Part shown: piece after piece, positions 34,401 to 46,940 of the stretch | Layout: each line of letters opens with the position of its first letter | Numbering within the stretch: the first letter of the stretch is position 1 | Assembly: GCA_028095005.1 (NCBI GenBank) | Contig: CM051460.1 | Location: forward strand, 285,488,238-285,552,237 | Source: Rhynchospora pubera | Lineage: Eukaryota > Streptophyta > Magnoliopsida > Poales > Cyperaceae | DNA length: 64,000 nucleotides | Reading direction: 5' to 3' | The notes under the pieces: model-generated | Databases searched by the model: none | The model's input: only the letters and a program-made list of their open reading frames with translations | Told to the model about the DNA's origin: nothing | Position numbers and translations under genes: made by a program

Positions 34401-36815
34401 GATCCTACGGCATAGAAATCGATGGGGTGCCTCCATGCACCTCCTCCTTCATCGGTTGATCGGCCTCGAGTCCACCAAGGAGGTTAACCATAATCTTCAA
34501 CTCTTGTGCTAGCAAGAGGAAGATACAAGCTAATCCCTCTAGGTTTCCTCTCTCATCTAGCAATTAATTACTTTAATTTGTGGAGAGGAGTGCTCAACCC
34601 ATGAGCTAGAGAGGAGAGGAGAGAAGAGAGAGCATGGAGAAAATTCTGAAAAATTTTCTCCCTTTGGTGAATTTCGGCCATAGAGGAAAAAGGGAGAGAG
34701 AATGGAGTGGAGGCTAGGGTTTCACCAAAACTTGACCCCTTTATATAGTGCTCTCTACACCTACCTACCACAACTATTTGTGGACTATTTTACCCTCATA
34801 TGGCCGGCCCCTAGAGAGGCTTTTGTGGGCTACACCAAGTGTGTTAAAAGCCCATTAATTCAAACCTTTTAATTGCTCTTTCAACTAACCTCAAATTGGA
34901 CTTTTATTTAACTAATTAAATAAAGACCCAATAGCTCAATTAATTTAAATGAGTTGAACATAATTAATTATTAACTCATTAATAATTAATTTGGGATTAG
35001 CATATGCATTAATTTATTTCTATATGATCCTTTTGACTTAATTAATTATAACGGTCCGCAACGCTATACAATTAATTAATCAAACTATCATATTTTCGCA
35101 ATACGCACTGTTGCGAATAAATAAATAATGCACTGTATGGTTAAAGTCCTAGTTGTGTGACCCTTTGAGGATTTATGCTAAGTTGGACATGGAATTAAAT
35201 CGTTATTTAATTCCAATAATCATAAGCGGTATCTAGCAACACGTTACGATTCCCAATTCGCATAAATAGTGTACTGCTACAGTATTTAAATCCTGCATAA
35301 GAGAATAAATGTATTTCCCTATTTTGATTCTTATGTCACACGATATCATCGTATAATCCAAGATAGGAATGTGTCATTCTTGCAGATTATACGTTTCTTG
35401 ATCTAGAGATAATTGTATAAAGTTGCATGCAAACAATCTATCTCCATCAAGGGGCCCAAACAGATATCGTCACTCACTAAGTGAATTAATGAGGGACATA
35501 CGGTTTTCTTGATGATTAGCTTTTCCCCGCACAATTCAAGAGAACATAAATAAAGTCCGTATAGCAGCCCTTATCGGGAATCAGCGGTAGACGATATTTA
35601 TTGAACCTATCCTCATGTGGAAAAGATAAACATCTCAAACTTAGAACCAAAATCGTAACGAAATAAACAATGACGCATAACACAATCCATATGTTTATTT
35701 CGATGGGTCAAGTCCTGTGCTATGTTCCATAACATACACATATGCAATTAAGTTGGTAACTCTTTACCTATGATTTGTAGAACTAAATCATCACTTAACT
35801 TGCATACTAATCTTATAAAATAATTAATGTTCCTTGTTAATTATCAAGATTATGGACCGTTTAGATTTATTATTGTCATTCTAAAGAATGATCCACAGAG
35901 ATCTACAATTCAGATCCTCAACCTGAATAATCTGTCAATAATAAACCTAGGAACAGATGATAATATATCATCCATAACATAAACTAATATTTAAGTCATT
36001 AAATTATTGACTTCTAGGACATAACTCCAACAAAAAATTGCTGTTATCAATGAACTATTAGTAATTTTATGTTTTTTTTTTCATGTAATACTTATTTTGT
36101 ATTGACCGGTTATATTTAAATTTTTAATTATTTTGTGTTCACCTTTTTTTTGTTACCTTTATTTTGCTTATTTTTCCCTAGCCATTTTAACAATCCGTAA
36201 TAAGTATAACAGTTACTTGCATATATTACATTGGTAATAATCTTACTTATATAGTTGTTTCTCTAATTTTTTGCTAACTACAACGAAAGAAGGTCTTGTT
36301 GCTACCACTGTCAATCTTGTTGTTTCAATGACTGGAACTGTTGTTTCTGCTGGAGAAGTGCCAAAAGGTAATTATTCTAAAACTTTCAGTTTTATGTTTT
36401 TATGTGTTGTTGCTTTGATGTTATAGTTAATATAGTACGATCAGAAGAATATTAGTAATTGTGTATCAGTTACATTGTATGATTATTATAATTTGATTAC
36501 CAATAAGAGTTAATTTGTACTTTATGTTGAGTTTATGTGTTTTTTTTACCATTTTTTGTGGAAAAAACATATCTCGCTCATACATTAAAGTTGCATTACA
36601 GATTCTATATTTGTTTTGCAGGGCTGCATGATCAACAACCTCATTTTGAAAATGAACCCACTTTTAGTTTAGGTTTAGGATTGTCACAAGAAAATGTAAA
36701 TACTGATTGTAGTTATTCTAGATCTGAAAATAAAAAAGAAGAAGATGATACATTAAGTGATCGGTTCATTAATATTTATTGTGATCTGTGTGACATAATT
36801 TGTGAAAACCCGTAA
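31450..36815 (+). CDS. Unrecognised gene of repeated phase-1 exons
   Basis: I do not recognise this protein. The start exon 31450-31462 encodes MGEL and ends in phase 1. Exon A (96 nt; .TITVDIGILDVHVLKTP..) occurs at 31914-32009, 33044-33139 and, decayed, at 32447-32550 (runs to a stop, no donor) and 33610-33703 (94 nt, frameshifted). Exon B (48 nt; EHMDGTSVAQFGSTS) is at 32126-32173, with copies at about 32693-32736 (early stop) and 33256-33300 (45 nt). Exon C 33876-34028, exon E 36290-36367 and terminal exon F 36622-36815 also start in phase 1. An alternative last exon at 34132-34162 encodes DLPKDSTVVVNTH. A solo LTR lies in the intron before E. It may be a transposon-derived host gene or a transposon fragment; the splice pattern is inferred. 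Confidence 0.45.
31914..33703 (+). repeat. Tandem array of an exon A + exon B module (4 copies)
   Basis: A unit of about 530-600 bp holding one 96-nt exon, its intron, one 48-nt exon and the next intron is repeated. The words tctagaa, ttagaacagttagaaatttt and ttcaaatttcaaatttta recur in each intron. Copies begin near 31914, 32447, 33044 and 33610. Copies 1 and 3 keep open frames and splice sites; copies 2 and 4 are damaged. Confidence 0.85.
34246..36032 (-). mobile_element. Solo LTR, reverse orientation, about 1.8 kb
   Basis: On the minus strand it begins TGTTGGAGTTATGTCC and ends TCCTAATA (a decayed CCTAACA), between AAAAA at 34241-34245 and AAAAA at 36033-36037. A TATA-like box (ctatataaagg, minus strand) lies near 34737-34747. 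No second LTR or coding region is seen, so it is most likely a solo LTR left by recombination. It sits in an intron of the modular gene. The A-rich target duplication is weak evidence by itself. Confidence 0.6.
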
Positions 36816-39800
36816 AATTGAAAATAAGATTTTATTTCGAAATTATAATAATATCCGAACAAATTAAATATTATTAAAAATAAATCTGAATTTCACGAAA
36901 GAAGTTATCAAAATTCATGATTTAAATAATTTACAAAATAGAAATGAAATTGTGAAGTTTAACAAATCTTCAAGCAAACAAATAAATTTAATTACCAAGG
37001 GTTCAAATATCTATTTCCTAAAATTTCTATAGTTTGAAATTGTGTTAAAATCTGGATTTTACTGATCAATTAGAATAGAATCAGTTCTCCTTTGTTCTGG
37101 ACCGTTGGATCAAGGATTAAACCCTTGATTTTTCTGAGCCGTCCGATTGACTCGTCTCTCTCTCTATCTCCTCCCTTCTTTCTCTCTCTCTCTTCCGACA
37201 GAGTCGAAGCCCCCACCTCTCTTCTTTCCTTTTTCTGCTGCTTCGACGAATCCGCGGCAACCTCTCTCCCTCTCTCTGTCGCCAATGACGGAACCCACCA
37301 GACCCCACCTCCTATCTCTTTCCCTCTCTTTCACCTGGCCAACGGAGACGCGACCCCACTTCCCCATCCCTGCTCCATTCCCCTTTCCTCTCTGCAAACA
37401 CGAGAGGACCCCATCTCCTCTTTTTCCCCTCTCTCTCGCCTTAGGCGATGCAGGCGCGAATTCCGCTCCTCTGTCCCCTCTCCTCTCTCGACTAATCAGC
37501 CGGGACCCCTCCTCTCTCCTCATCTTTCTCTCTCTCGCCAATGGCAGCAAGACCCCACTGACACCCTCTCTCTCTCACCCAATCAGCTTGAAACCATCCT
37601 GGACCCTCTCTCTCTCTCTCGCCTATTAAGGCATCCGCTTCACTCTCTTGCCTCTCCCAGCCTCTCTATTTCCCTCTTGATGCATACCCCTCTCTCCCAC
37701 TGCCTCTCCCCCTCACTGCCGTGACTAAACCCTAGGCACCTCTCTCCTCTTACTCACTTTCACTCAAACACTCACTCTTTCTCTCTCTCGTTTCTCTGTG
37801 ACTGTGCTGATCACCTTTGGCAGCGATGGCTGGCGCTAAGCGACTGGTAGCGGTTTGACGGTGGTGGCCGGCAGTAGCTGAACACCTATTCTCCCTCTCT
37901 CCTTTGCTTCACATCTCGGTTTGGTACCATCCTCTCTTTCTCTTTCTCTTCAACTTGTGCTGTGATTGCTTGATGAGGCATGCATAAAAATTTATCTGTT
38001 GTGTTGCTTGCTTGCTCTGCCTCTTTGATGAATTGATCTGTCACTTGCTGATTGAATTGATGTGAATGTGTGCATAGTCTCAAATCTGATCTGTGTTACT
38101 TGAATGTGTTGAGGCATGCTCTGTATTGAACTGTTGTTTGTCTGTGTGGCTCGATTGAGCCTTACTCGATCTGTGTTGACACTTGTTGTTGGCTCGTGTG
38201 AGCTTTGCTTACTCTATGTTAAGCTTTGATCTGTGTTTGTTACATGCCGTTGCGGCTAAATTGAGTTGTGATTGAGATAGTTGAACTGTTCTGTGCTTGA
38301 GTTGCTTGTCTGAGGCTTGAAATTGAAATGTTAAGTAGAATATGCCTCTATTTGAGTTATCTGTGTTGTTTGATGCTCTCGGCTTGGTTATCAAGCTGGT
38401 ACAAGCTTGGTACCAGCCATATGTCTCTCTGTTGGTTTTCTGGTATGCGTTGAAGTGCTGCCAGGGACCTTTCCGTGAGGTTTTCTGTTATCAGGGACCT
38501 AGATGTAAATATCTTTGAACTGGATCTGGACCAGTTCGTGAATGAAACTGTTATAAAGGACTAAAGTGTCATTCTAAAGTAAATAAAATATTTCTGTGGA
38601 CTTATATGTAAATGTGTTGGGATTGCGGGTCGGATCTGACTTTGTTTGGGTCGGATTCCATTTTGGTTGTGGGTTCGGATTTGATCCCCGAAACCCACTC
38701 ACCCGCTGAACCCGATCCGCTAGGCACCAGGCTGGGCCCCTTATACCCACCTGGGCCGTGGCTAATTCCCTGGCCTGTCGGCCTTTGCTTCTGGGCCTTG
38801 CATTTTCGCTGGGTCGTGTGTATTTCTGAGGCCTGCTGCCTTATTTGTTTCTGGGCCGAAAAATATTAAGTTAGAAATTGAATTTCTGGACTTTAATTGT
38901 TGGACTGGGCCAGGTCCATAAATAATTTCAGGATTAACATTTATATATAAGTAAATGGATTAATACGGTTAACTTAAAAATGGGACTAATTATAAATTAA
39001 GTGATATCTAAATTAATCGGACTAATACATAAACTTAAAGATGGGAGAGGATTACCATCAGTATAGTCTTACGAATGCGTATGATCCCAAACACATTAAA
39101 ACACCAACACGTTAAAATAACAAACTTATTATTTATATTATCATTATGATAAACTATTTAAGAATTATATTAACTTTAGTTAAGAATAACTTTGTTCACT
39201 TACCACTATATTTCCAACCTAATATTAATTATAATCACACTTGAAATTACGTTAGTAAAATGATAAAAGTATTAATCCACTTTTATTCACTAAACTTTAT
39301 TTAAATATGATGAGTTAGTAAAATAATTTAATACTTGAGCAAAACACTATTAAAAATATTACCAAACTAAAATACTTAATGTAATTATTACACCACTTAA
39401 ACGCGTAGAATGGACTGTAGGAACTCGTCTAAAAACGACTTCCTTCACACACTGTTTTAAAGGAAATTCTGTCAAAATTTTATAAAATACTTTTCTAACT
39501 AAAATAATATATTTTAAAACAGAATCCCTTCTCTAAAATCCTAAGTCCAACTCTTCTCAAATCAGAACCAAGTTCCTTTGCAAATGTCTAGGATTTAAGT
39601 TTGGTTTTGCACTTAGTAACCAGAATGGGATAGATCGTTAGAGTAGATTTTAACGTGTGAGTTTCGTTCGTCAGGTGCACCGCAAGACTTCTCTGGACCG
39701 GTGGACGACTTCTATCCCGAGCACGAGATTACAGGAGCTGGTCAGGACTTCACCAACCTTCCAGTAGAGTAGTTACTTCTGCACCCGACTTTCCAGGTGT

Positions 39801-40990
39801 GTGGAAACTTTAGATTCTCTTTAAACTTTAGTTTAAGAATTAGATCTTTAATTTATGTGTGCATAGCATGGAAGTAACATTAAGTAGACAGTTAAGAGCA
39901 TTCTAGTAATCAAAAGATTAGTGGCATTTATAGGATAAGCATATATATTAATAAGGTGATTAATCAACTCAAAAGTGCTCTTAATCAACACTTGCATCTG
40001 GTATGGATCAGGATAGTGAGACCGAGTGAGATAAGGGCGTTTTGCACGCGATTTCCATTATCGGGAGATTGCACCTCAGCCATTGCCGGTGGTCTCCTTA
40101 TGATAGCGATCTCGAGCAATGCGTTTCTGATGATCACTCTGCAGACCGACTTTTAGGCGGTTCTGCGGTCACTTAGTAGTTATTTATTATTGTTAGGATT
40201 TGTACGTATTCCCACTTGTCTCGATCGGATTCTTTGGGGTTGCTCGCCAGTATTAGACTTCCTCTCGATCTCCCTTTTCAGGAGCACGGTACCGCGACTT
40301 TCTGCCTACACCTCGATGGGGGTGCAGGGTTGGAGATGGCCTTCGGGGCTCATCGAGACTTCCAGTAGGACTTTGGTTGATCTAGGCAGAACCCATGACT
40401 TTATGGTTTATATGTGAGATGTGATTCTGGATTATGTTACACTGATATTTGACTGCTGAGTGAGGGTGCTTGATTCTCGTATTATTATTATAATAAAGAG
40501 CTTTGTATACTAATATCCGTTTCTCCAGAAACTTTTATATTTCTTTTGGCATGACATGTTTGGTATAGTATCATGATTACACTTAAATTACTCTTAGTCT
40601 TTGCATTATAGAATTTTTTTAAAAGTGTTTAAGTATGGTTTAGTTCTAACTTTAGTTTAACCAGAATCTTTGGTTACTCTGTTATTGCACTGAGTATTCG
40701 CGTACTCAGCCCACATGTTATTTGTGGAGCAGGTTCAGGTTTGCTAGACTTAGTAGAGGAGCAATTGAAGATCAAGCCGAGCTCCGAAAATGGTCGTTAC
40801 GGGGTTTCACCCCGGTAACATGTGTAGATCTCGTCGCGAGATTTGCGGATTGTGCTCGATCGCCCCAAACGGACCTTCCTATCAAAAGTTAAGCCTGTTT
40901 AAAGTTTTAATGTTCAAAATTTTTAAAAAAATTTATATTTTAATTATTTCCATATTATATATTTTTTATTATATATGGCTAACATAAAAT
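36801..40990 (+). mobile_element. Large Gypsy-like LTR or non-coding element
   Basis: Starts at TGTGAAAACCCG and holds a long CT-rich stretch (37150-37800), a GC-richer block with ggtgcaccgcaagacttctc near 39676, and ttcgcgtactcagcccacat near 40698. The last two resemble LTR sequence I associate with Tekay-type chromoviruses. No protease, reverse transcriptase or integrase frame is present. Frames at 37092-37724 and 37147-37629 come from CT repeats (Ser, Leu and Pro only) and are not genes. I could not establish the right end or a target duplication. Confidence 0.4.
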
Positions 40991-41296
40991 AAAAAAAGAG
41001 AAGAGACTACAATTCAAAAGATAAGTTTGTAAAATTAAATAGTAAAAATACAGGGTCGTCGGCGAATAATTATTCAAACAAAATGATATTATACACATGT
41101 TAAAAAAAAATATGTGCAATTAAATGCATATAAAATATGTGTGATATATTTGTTATATCTATTTAATACATCTTTAATTGGAAATAAAATTTTGAGAATT
41201 TTGTAAATATGAAACATGCAGGGACCTTGATGCAAAATATTATTTTTAATAAGTTAAATGTTGCGGGTTGAATGAAAAATATGAAAAACTAATAAC

Positions 41297-41490
41297 ACGT
41301 TTATAAAACGCGCTCGAAGGCTCCGAACGCGTTTTATAAACGGGTACGAAGGTCTGACCTGCCTTTTGAGGCGTAACTGAAGCTCTCTCCTCTTACCCGT
41401 TTATAAAACGCGTTCGAAGCCTTCAAGCGCGTTTTATAAACGCGTAGGAAGGAGAGAGACAGTACGCTTTTATAAAACGCGTTCGAACTT
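41297..41490. repeat. Palindromic GCGTTTTATAAACG blocks
   Basis: Five copies of cgtttataaaacgcg or its complement occur near 41298, 41328, 41398, 41428 and 41465, several followed by ttcgaa or ctcgaag. Pairs face each other, giving two hairpins (41297-41343 and 41398-41443). No coding frame is present and I do not know the origin. Confidence 0.8.
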
Positions 41491-41588
41491 TCTTCTTATT
41501 AAAAAAAATAATAATAATTCTTTCTATTAAAATTTTTTGCGTCTGAATTTCTATATAAAATAATTTCGGCACCATAGCAAAACTCTAT

Positions 41589-41745
41589 GCCTCCGTTTAG
41601 ATGCGTTGAGAAGAAGTAGGAAGAAGGAAGAAGGAAAGAAAAAAAAATCATAAACAATCCAAACTCTTCACAAAGTTACACACTTCCCAATACTTCTTCC
41701 CACTTCTTCCCTTCTTCCCTTCTTCCCACACCTATCCAAACGGAG

Positions 41746-41747
<2 letters not shown>
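41589..41747. mobile_element. 159-bp Harbinger-like MITE, G/C-run variant
   Basis: Ends GCCTCCGTTTAGATG and CTATCCAAACGGAGCC, with the inner family word cacaaagttacacacttccc. It is flanked by TAT on both sides. It belongs to the same family as 20321-20478 and 50884-51041, but the outer arms carry gaagaaggaa / cttcttccc repeats in place of ggaataa. Confidence 0.75.
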
Positions 41748-41776
<29 letters not shown>

Positions 41777-41780
<4 letters not shown>

Positions 41781-42182
41781 TTTAGATACGGTGAGTCGCG
41801 ACTCACGGACCCTCCGGTGAGTCGCGACCAATACTCCTAGATCTAGATCAAAATGACCGATCCAAACCGTCCAATATGATCTCCCTATTGAAATCTCCAT
41901 GTAGACCAAATTTTTCATTTTTTCGAAATTTTGAAGTATTTTTTTGAAATTTAGAAAATCGTTAATCTAATTGGTTCTGAACCATTCAAAAACATCAGAT
42001 TTTAAAAATCCGAAAAAAATACTTAAAATTTTCGAAAAAATAAAAAAATTTGGTTTGCACGGAGATTTCAATAGGGAGATCATATTGGATGGTTTGGATC
42101 GGTCATTTTGATCTAGATCTAGGAGTATTGGTCGCGACTCACCGGAGGGTCCGTGAGTCGCGACTCACCGTAGCTAAACTAT
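41777..42182. mobile_element. Fold-back MITE with arms of about 125 bp
   Basis: Nearly perfect inverted arms begin TTTAGATACGGTGAGTCGCG on the left and, complemented, TTTAGCTACGGTGAGTCGCG on the right. They include cggaccctccggtgagtcgc and ctagatctagatcaaaatga. A non-palindromic core of about 150 bp separates the arms, which lie within (TA)n runs. It is non-coding. Confidence 0.85.
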
Positions 42183-43056
42183 ATATATATATATTCTTTT
42201 CCATCAATCAACTATATTAATATTTATTTAAAATTAGTTAAAATAATATATTATTTTTCATCTCATATCTTTATTATAAATGCGTTCAAAACAAATATAT
42301 ATATTCTTTTTCATCAATCAAATATATTAATATTTATTATAAATTTTAATTGAAAAATCGCTAAAAAGCAAAAAATGCTAGTATCGGTTTTTTCAAAAAC
42401 CAATATTGTGGTACTAGTTTAAAAATTTGGATTATTCATAGAATATTTACGAAATTCATAAATATTCTAATATTATTTTTAATTTTTTCGGTAACTAATC
42501 CCTCCTATGGACCTAAACTTGGAACTTTTTAGGCCCAATCCAGTTTTATGATATTACAGGACCCTCTTTCGGGTGATAATTAATTTATCTAAGCCTCGCA
42601 TCACATTGCAATTTTCAATCGGGCTTCTGACATTTGGATCGAGTTACTTAATCACGCACTAATGTTTTTATAGTTAAATTAATAAACTTACTGCTGTTTC
42701 CAATTAAAAGACAATTTAGTTTTCTATTTTTTCCAGTCCAATTTACTTTTCTTTGATCTCTGTTCTAACTTCTAACAACGGATGAAGTATTAAAAACTAT
42801 CTAAATGTCCAAACAAAAAAAAAATCTCTGATAAAACAAGAATTGTATGAGAGCATGAAATTTTGAGAATTTTTTTTTTGAGAATTTTGACAAAAAGCTC
42901 TTCACGATAACAGGAGCATGAGAGCCAATGACAATTTTGAGAATTGTAGAGTTACGTTGGGATTTGTTTTTAAAATAAAAAGATCCTTTTCAGATTTATT
43001 GTATTCAAGTTCTGAGTAGCAATCACATCAAAACCAGGGTTTTAAACAGTTTTTTG
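42183..43056. other. AT-rich intergenic with a short duplication
   Basis: The word atatatattctttttcatca, followed by atcaa.tatattaatatttat, occurs near 42185-42235 and again near 42297-42345. Nothing else is recognised. Confidence 0.5.
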
Positions 43057-43449
43057 TGAGAAATGCTACTGTTCTATATATAGGACGGATGGGTCCGTCC
43101 AATATGATCGTTTTCATATTTTTAAATTTCAAATGACCGATCCAAACTGTTCAATATGTTCTCCATATTGAAAACTTACAAGAAACCAATTTTTACATTT
43201 TTTCGAATCTTTTTACTATTTTTTTGGGTATTTTTGAAAATTCATGATATAAACAATCGTCCAATGACAATGGTTTTCTAAAATACCAAAAAAAAATAAT
43301 AATAAAAAATTAAAAAAATGTAAAAATTGATTTCTTATAAGTTTTCAATATGGAGAACATATTGAACGGTTCGGGTCGGTTATTTGAAATTTAAAAACGT
43401 GAAAACGGTCGTATTGGACGAAATTCATCCGTCCAATATGCATTTCTCA
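43057..43449. mobile_element. Second fold-back MITE, related core
   Basis: Ends TGAGAAATGC and GCATTTCTCA. The arms contain gacggatgggtccgtccaat on the left, against attggacg..catccgtccaa on the right, plus ttttcaatatggagaacata. The phrase aaatgaccgatccaaactg also occurs in the fold-back element at 41777-42182, so the two may be related. Confidence 0.8.
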
Positions 43450-44283
43450 TTTTTTGTTCGTCAAAAAACAACTACTTTCATATTATCAATGGAAGGTCCC
43501 AAAAAAAAAAAATGTAAAAACACTAGAGGCATTCAGGGGTGGACACACTAGCGAAACAATTTTAGTTTTACATTACGCCTCTCACGATTCTAAATGGATC
43601 GATCTGAAATGTCGGTCTTGATACCATCTAAATTCTAAACCATATATCCATCCCTCAGAATGTAACTCAGTTCATACAACTTAATGTAAACAGTCATGGA
43701 AGTATGAAACAATTAAAAAGATACAATTTACGAGGCGAAACAACACACGACGCAAGACATAACCGAAAAAAAAAAGAATTATTCAAATATTCATTTGTAA
43801 GAAATATAAACAAGAAGACAAAATAAAGATGAAATTAAAATCGGCCGACAGATGAAATAGCTGGTTAATTTTGAAAGAATCAATTATGGAAACGGAAAAA
43901 ATGTCATGTCGAGTAAATAAGATGGCAAGGACAATAGGACATCCAGTTTTTTTTTTTTAGGGAGGGGTGTTGAAATCTTTAAATGTACTATAAGATTAAT
44001 TTATTAAATTTCTTTAAAAAAAGGTATTGCATTCAACAAATTCTCTAGTTATAATTAAACCAGTCCGAAATTAAAATTCTTTAGTAATAAATTAAAATAA
44101 AATAATTAACAACAGAAGAATAAAATAACTCCTACATATTTGAAAAATTTAAGAAATTACAAGTTACAACTCATCTACCCTTTAAATTGTCAAATTCAGC
44201 TATTTCCTCTCCCTCGACACTATTATCATGGAACAAACCCTCAATGCTCTCTTTATCATTAGTATCGTTTATAAGCCCACTCG
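43450..44283. other. Intergenic sequence
   Basis: AT-rich, with nothing recognised. The plus-strand frame at 44187-44369 lies antisense to the split ORF and is not called. Confidence 0.5.
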
Positions 44284-44424
44284 TCAGAAACATAAAATTC
44301 TCTTCAATCCATAAGCACATCTACTGTTGTATTCAATTGGATCACAATTGGATGGTAGAAAAAACTTAATATATTCTGATGCATAGAGAGGAGAGTCGTC
44401 GCCTTCGACCATGGTCGATACTTT
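44284..44424 (-). pseudogene. 3' piece of a small ORF split by an LTR retrotransposon
   Basis: Minus-strand continuation of the frame at 48911-49191. With the retrotransposon and one copy of the ACTTT duplication set aside, the frame runs straight on from ..YAPDK into VSTMVEGDDSPLYASEYIKF and stops at 44284-44286. The unbroken ORF would have been 138 codons plus stop. I do not recognise the protein. Confidence 0.6.
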
Positions 44425-45118
44425 TGTTATAGCAAATACTTCAAATTCCAGATTGTGATTAAGAATAAAATCAAATAAATCAATATTCTATAAATCAGAA
44501 TAATAAATAAAAGTAAAATAGATTGAAACAAGTTTACCCGGGCGAGTGAACTCTGTCCTAAGGTGTATTCCCCTCACGTACGAGGTTTTCGGAATCACCC
44601 CAAGATACCACGGGTTATTCTTCTTTTTAGGGCTACGTCCATGAGAGAAGTGATGGATCACTCCTTCAATATCCAGCGATAATTCAATGGAAAAATAGTA
44701 TTGTAGAAGAATGGATTTGATGGAGTAAATTATCTCATCATCTAATCGGCAGAATCAACAGGAGATAAATCGGATACACCATAAAATAATTAGCACAGTA
44801 TTATTTATAGAAAAGGGATCAGTAATTGGCGCCTCTTTAGATTATAGCGCCTCTTCAGGAACTTGAATGGAAATTAATCATCTCCAGATTAACCGAAAAG
44901 GTGCAAAGAGGTGCTGCTAATAGAAAGGTGCAAAAGTCACCGACTCATTTATTTACAAATTCGGTTTAAGTATTATTAAAGTAACGAATCAAGTCATATA
45001 ATAATTTGGTTAATCAAATTGACTAATCAGTGGGGAAATAAACGGAAAAAGATAATAATTATATTATCAAAAGGATAATGATAAAATGAATTTTGAGTTT
45101 TCTATAAATGTTCCAACA
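44425..45118 (-). repeat. LTR (left copy)
   Basis: 694 bp, paired with 48217-48910. It is the 3' LTR if the element reads on the minus strand. Confidence 0.93.
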
Positions 45119-46852
45119 ATCCCCACAAAACTCAAAATTTATGAATATCAAATATTGCCTTTTATCAAAGCAAATTATGAATTTATATAATTTAATAATC
45201 AATCGAAATATATTATGGAGGATATTTTATAGGCAAATGGTGAATAACAAATTGCTGGATATTTATATCACGCATCAATGAAGTAGTTTACAAACCTTGA
45301 ACTTCACCTAGTGTCGATGTATCAAATTTGGAGGAGACAGAGTGAACTAAGTCTTGAACTCGTTCCTTTGACCCAAATTTTATCATCACACACGCAATAT
45401 GGAGATTACCAACACGGGTTGCACATTAATGGCCATGTGCAATGTATCTTGAATTTTTCATGAGAGTCTTACGGGCTTACCCATGCCCAGCACTGCGGCC
45501 ATATACAGACACTCTCATATAGGTGAGTTCCTACCAGGGATGTGTGTAGAGTCACATCTCGCGACAGTTATCGCCTCGGTACTCATTAAGAGCTAAAATG
45601 CTCAACCTGACCTCTACAATGATCACACTCACCATAGGGATGGGTTTAGAGTCGAGCTCTATAAATTGTGTGATCTCATTGCCAACTTATTAGCTTGTTA
45701 TTACCCATTGAACCTTTGTCAAGGAACTCCTATCAAAGGTTGGGTTACCACTACAAGCAAGCATATTTTGGGCGTTATCCCATCCCCCTCGATGAATTTA
45801 TATGAGCACTTAAAAGTCGAGAAGAGATTTCTTCATGTCAAGTAGTTGCTTCAATGCTTGAGCTCAAGTAGTTTCTTTTACCTGTCAAAGAAACTTGCAA
45901 AAACAAATTCTCCAAATTTTGATTAGTAATAGTCCTCAACATATAAATATTAATGAAATAATTGACCATAACATTATGTCATAAATGCATGTTTGAATAC
46001 ACATTATTTAATTTCATGTCATACATGATATGAAGTTAGTATTCTTTCAATGAACTATGAACCCCACAAAATATGTTGTATATAAATTGATTATTTTCCT
46101 CATGCATGAATATGCATTTATATGAGTTATATCATGAGTAACTCAATAAATAAAATTGGTCAAAAACTAACAGTCTTTTAAGCACTGTGAAAATCAATAC
46201 TTATCATATTCAATTAATTGCGCTGAAACGAATCAATAAAATTGATTATGACTATCTGAATTTTTCCTTTTTAATTTTAATTTATATTGTCTCATTTGAG
46301 TTCTCATGTCGAATTGATAATCACTTATATCAAAAAGGATATCGGGATTTTATTCTCCTCAATATTGTTTTACATGAATTCATTTTTCTTTCAAGGTAAT
46401 AAGTAATTCTTACTTATAGTTTATATCATTAGCCAACAGAAATGTTGAGTATAATATGTTTATTCTTTTTATAATTCTTCTTTAAATAAATATGTGGGCC
46501 CCCACAATTCTTAAGTATTTTATTATCAGTGAAGCATTAGTATTATGCATTTTAATGCATCCGAATTTACTTATTAGGATCAGCTAATTAACTGAAATTC
46601 AATCAATAAAATTGATCACAAATATTTTCAGTAATATATGTATATAAATTTTTTAATTTACACCCCCAAAATTTCTTACACCAAAACTGAGATTATAAAA
46701 GATATCTCAGAGTCAATTGGAGGGAACTAATAAATATTGCTTCTCATATTTTTAGTAATCACCTAAAGACAAATAGGTATGATAAGTAATGACAACTCAT
46801 TAATACCAAACTCTCCGGTATATATATATATATATATTTTTTTTTCTCAGAG

Positions 46853-46940
46853 ACGGGTGAATAATGACAAGTATGTTACATAAGAAATATGTAAGTACGG
46901 GTGAATAATGACAAGTATGTTACATAAGAAATATGTAAGT
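46853..46940. repeat. 44-bp tandem duplication inside the retrotransposon
   Basis: Two perfect copies of a 44-bp unit that begins acgggtgaataatgacaagt. Confidence 0.95.

Noticed and set aside
37092..37724. 210-residue open frame rich in Ser, Leu and Pro, with overlapping frames on both strands
   Set aside because: Produced by CT/GA repeats in a Gypsy-like LTR; several frames are open at once and none shows a domain.
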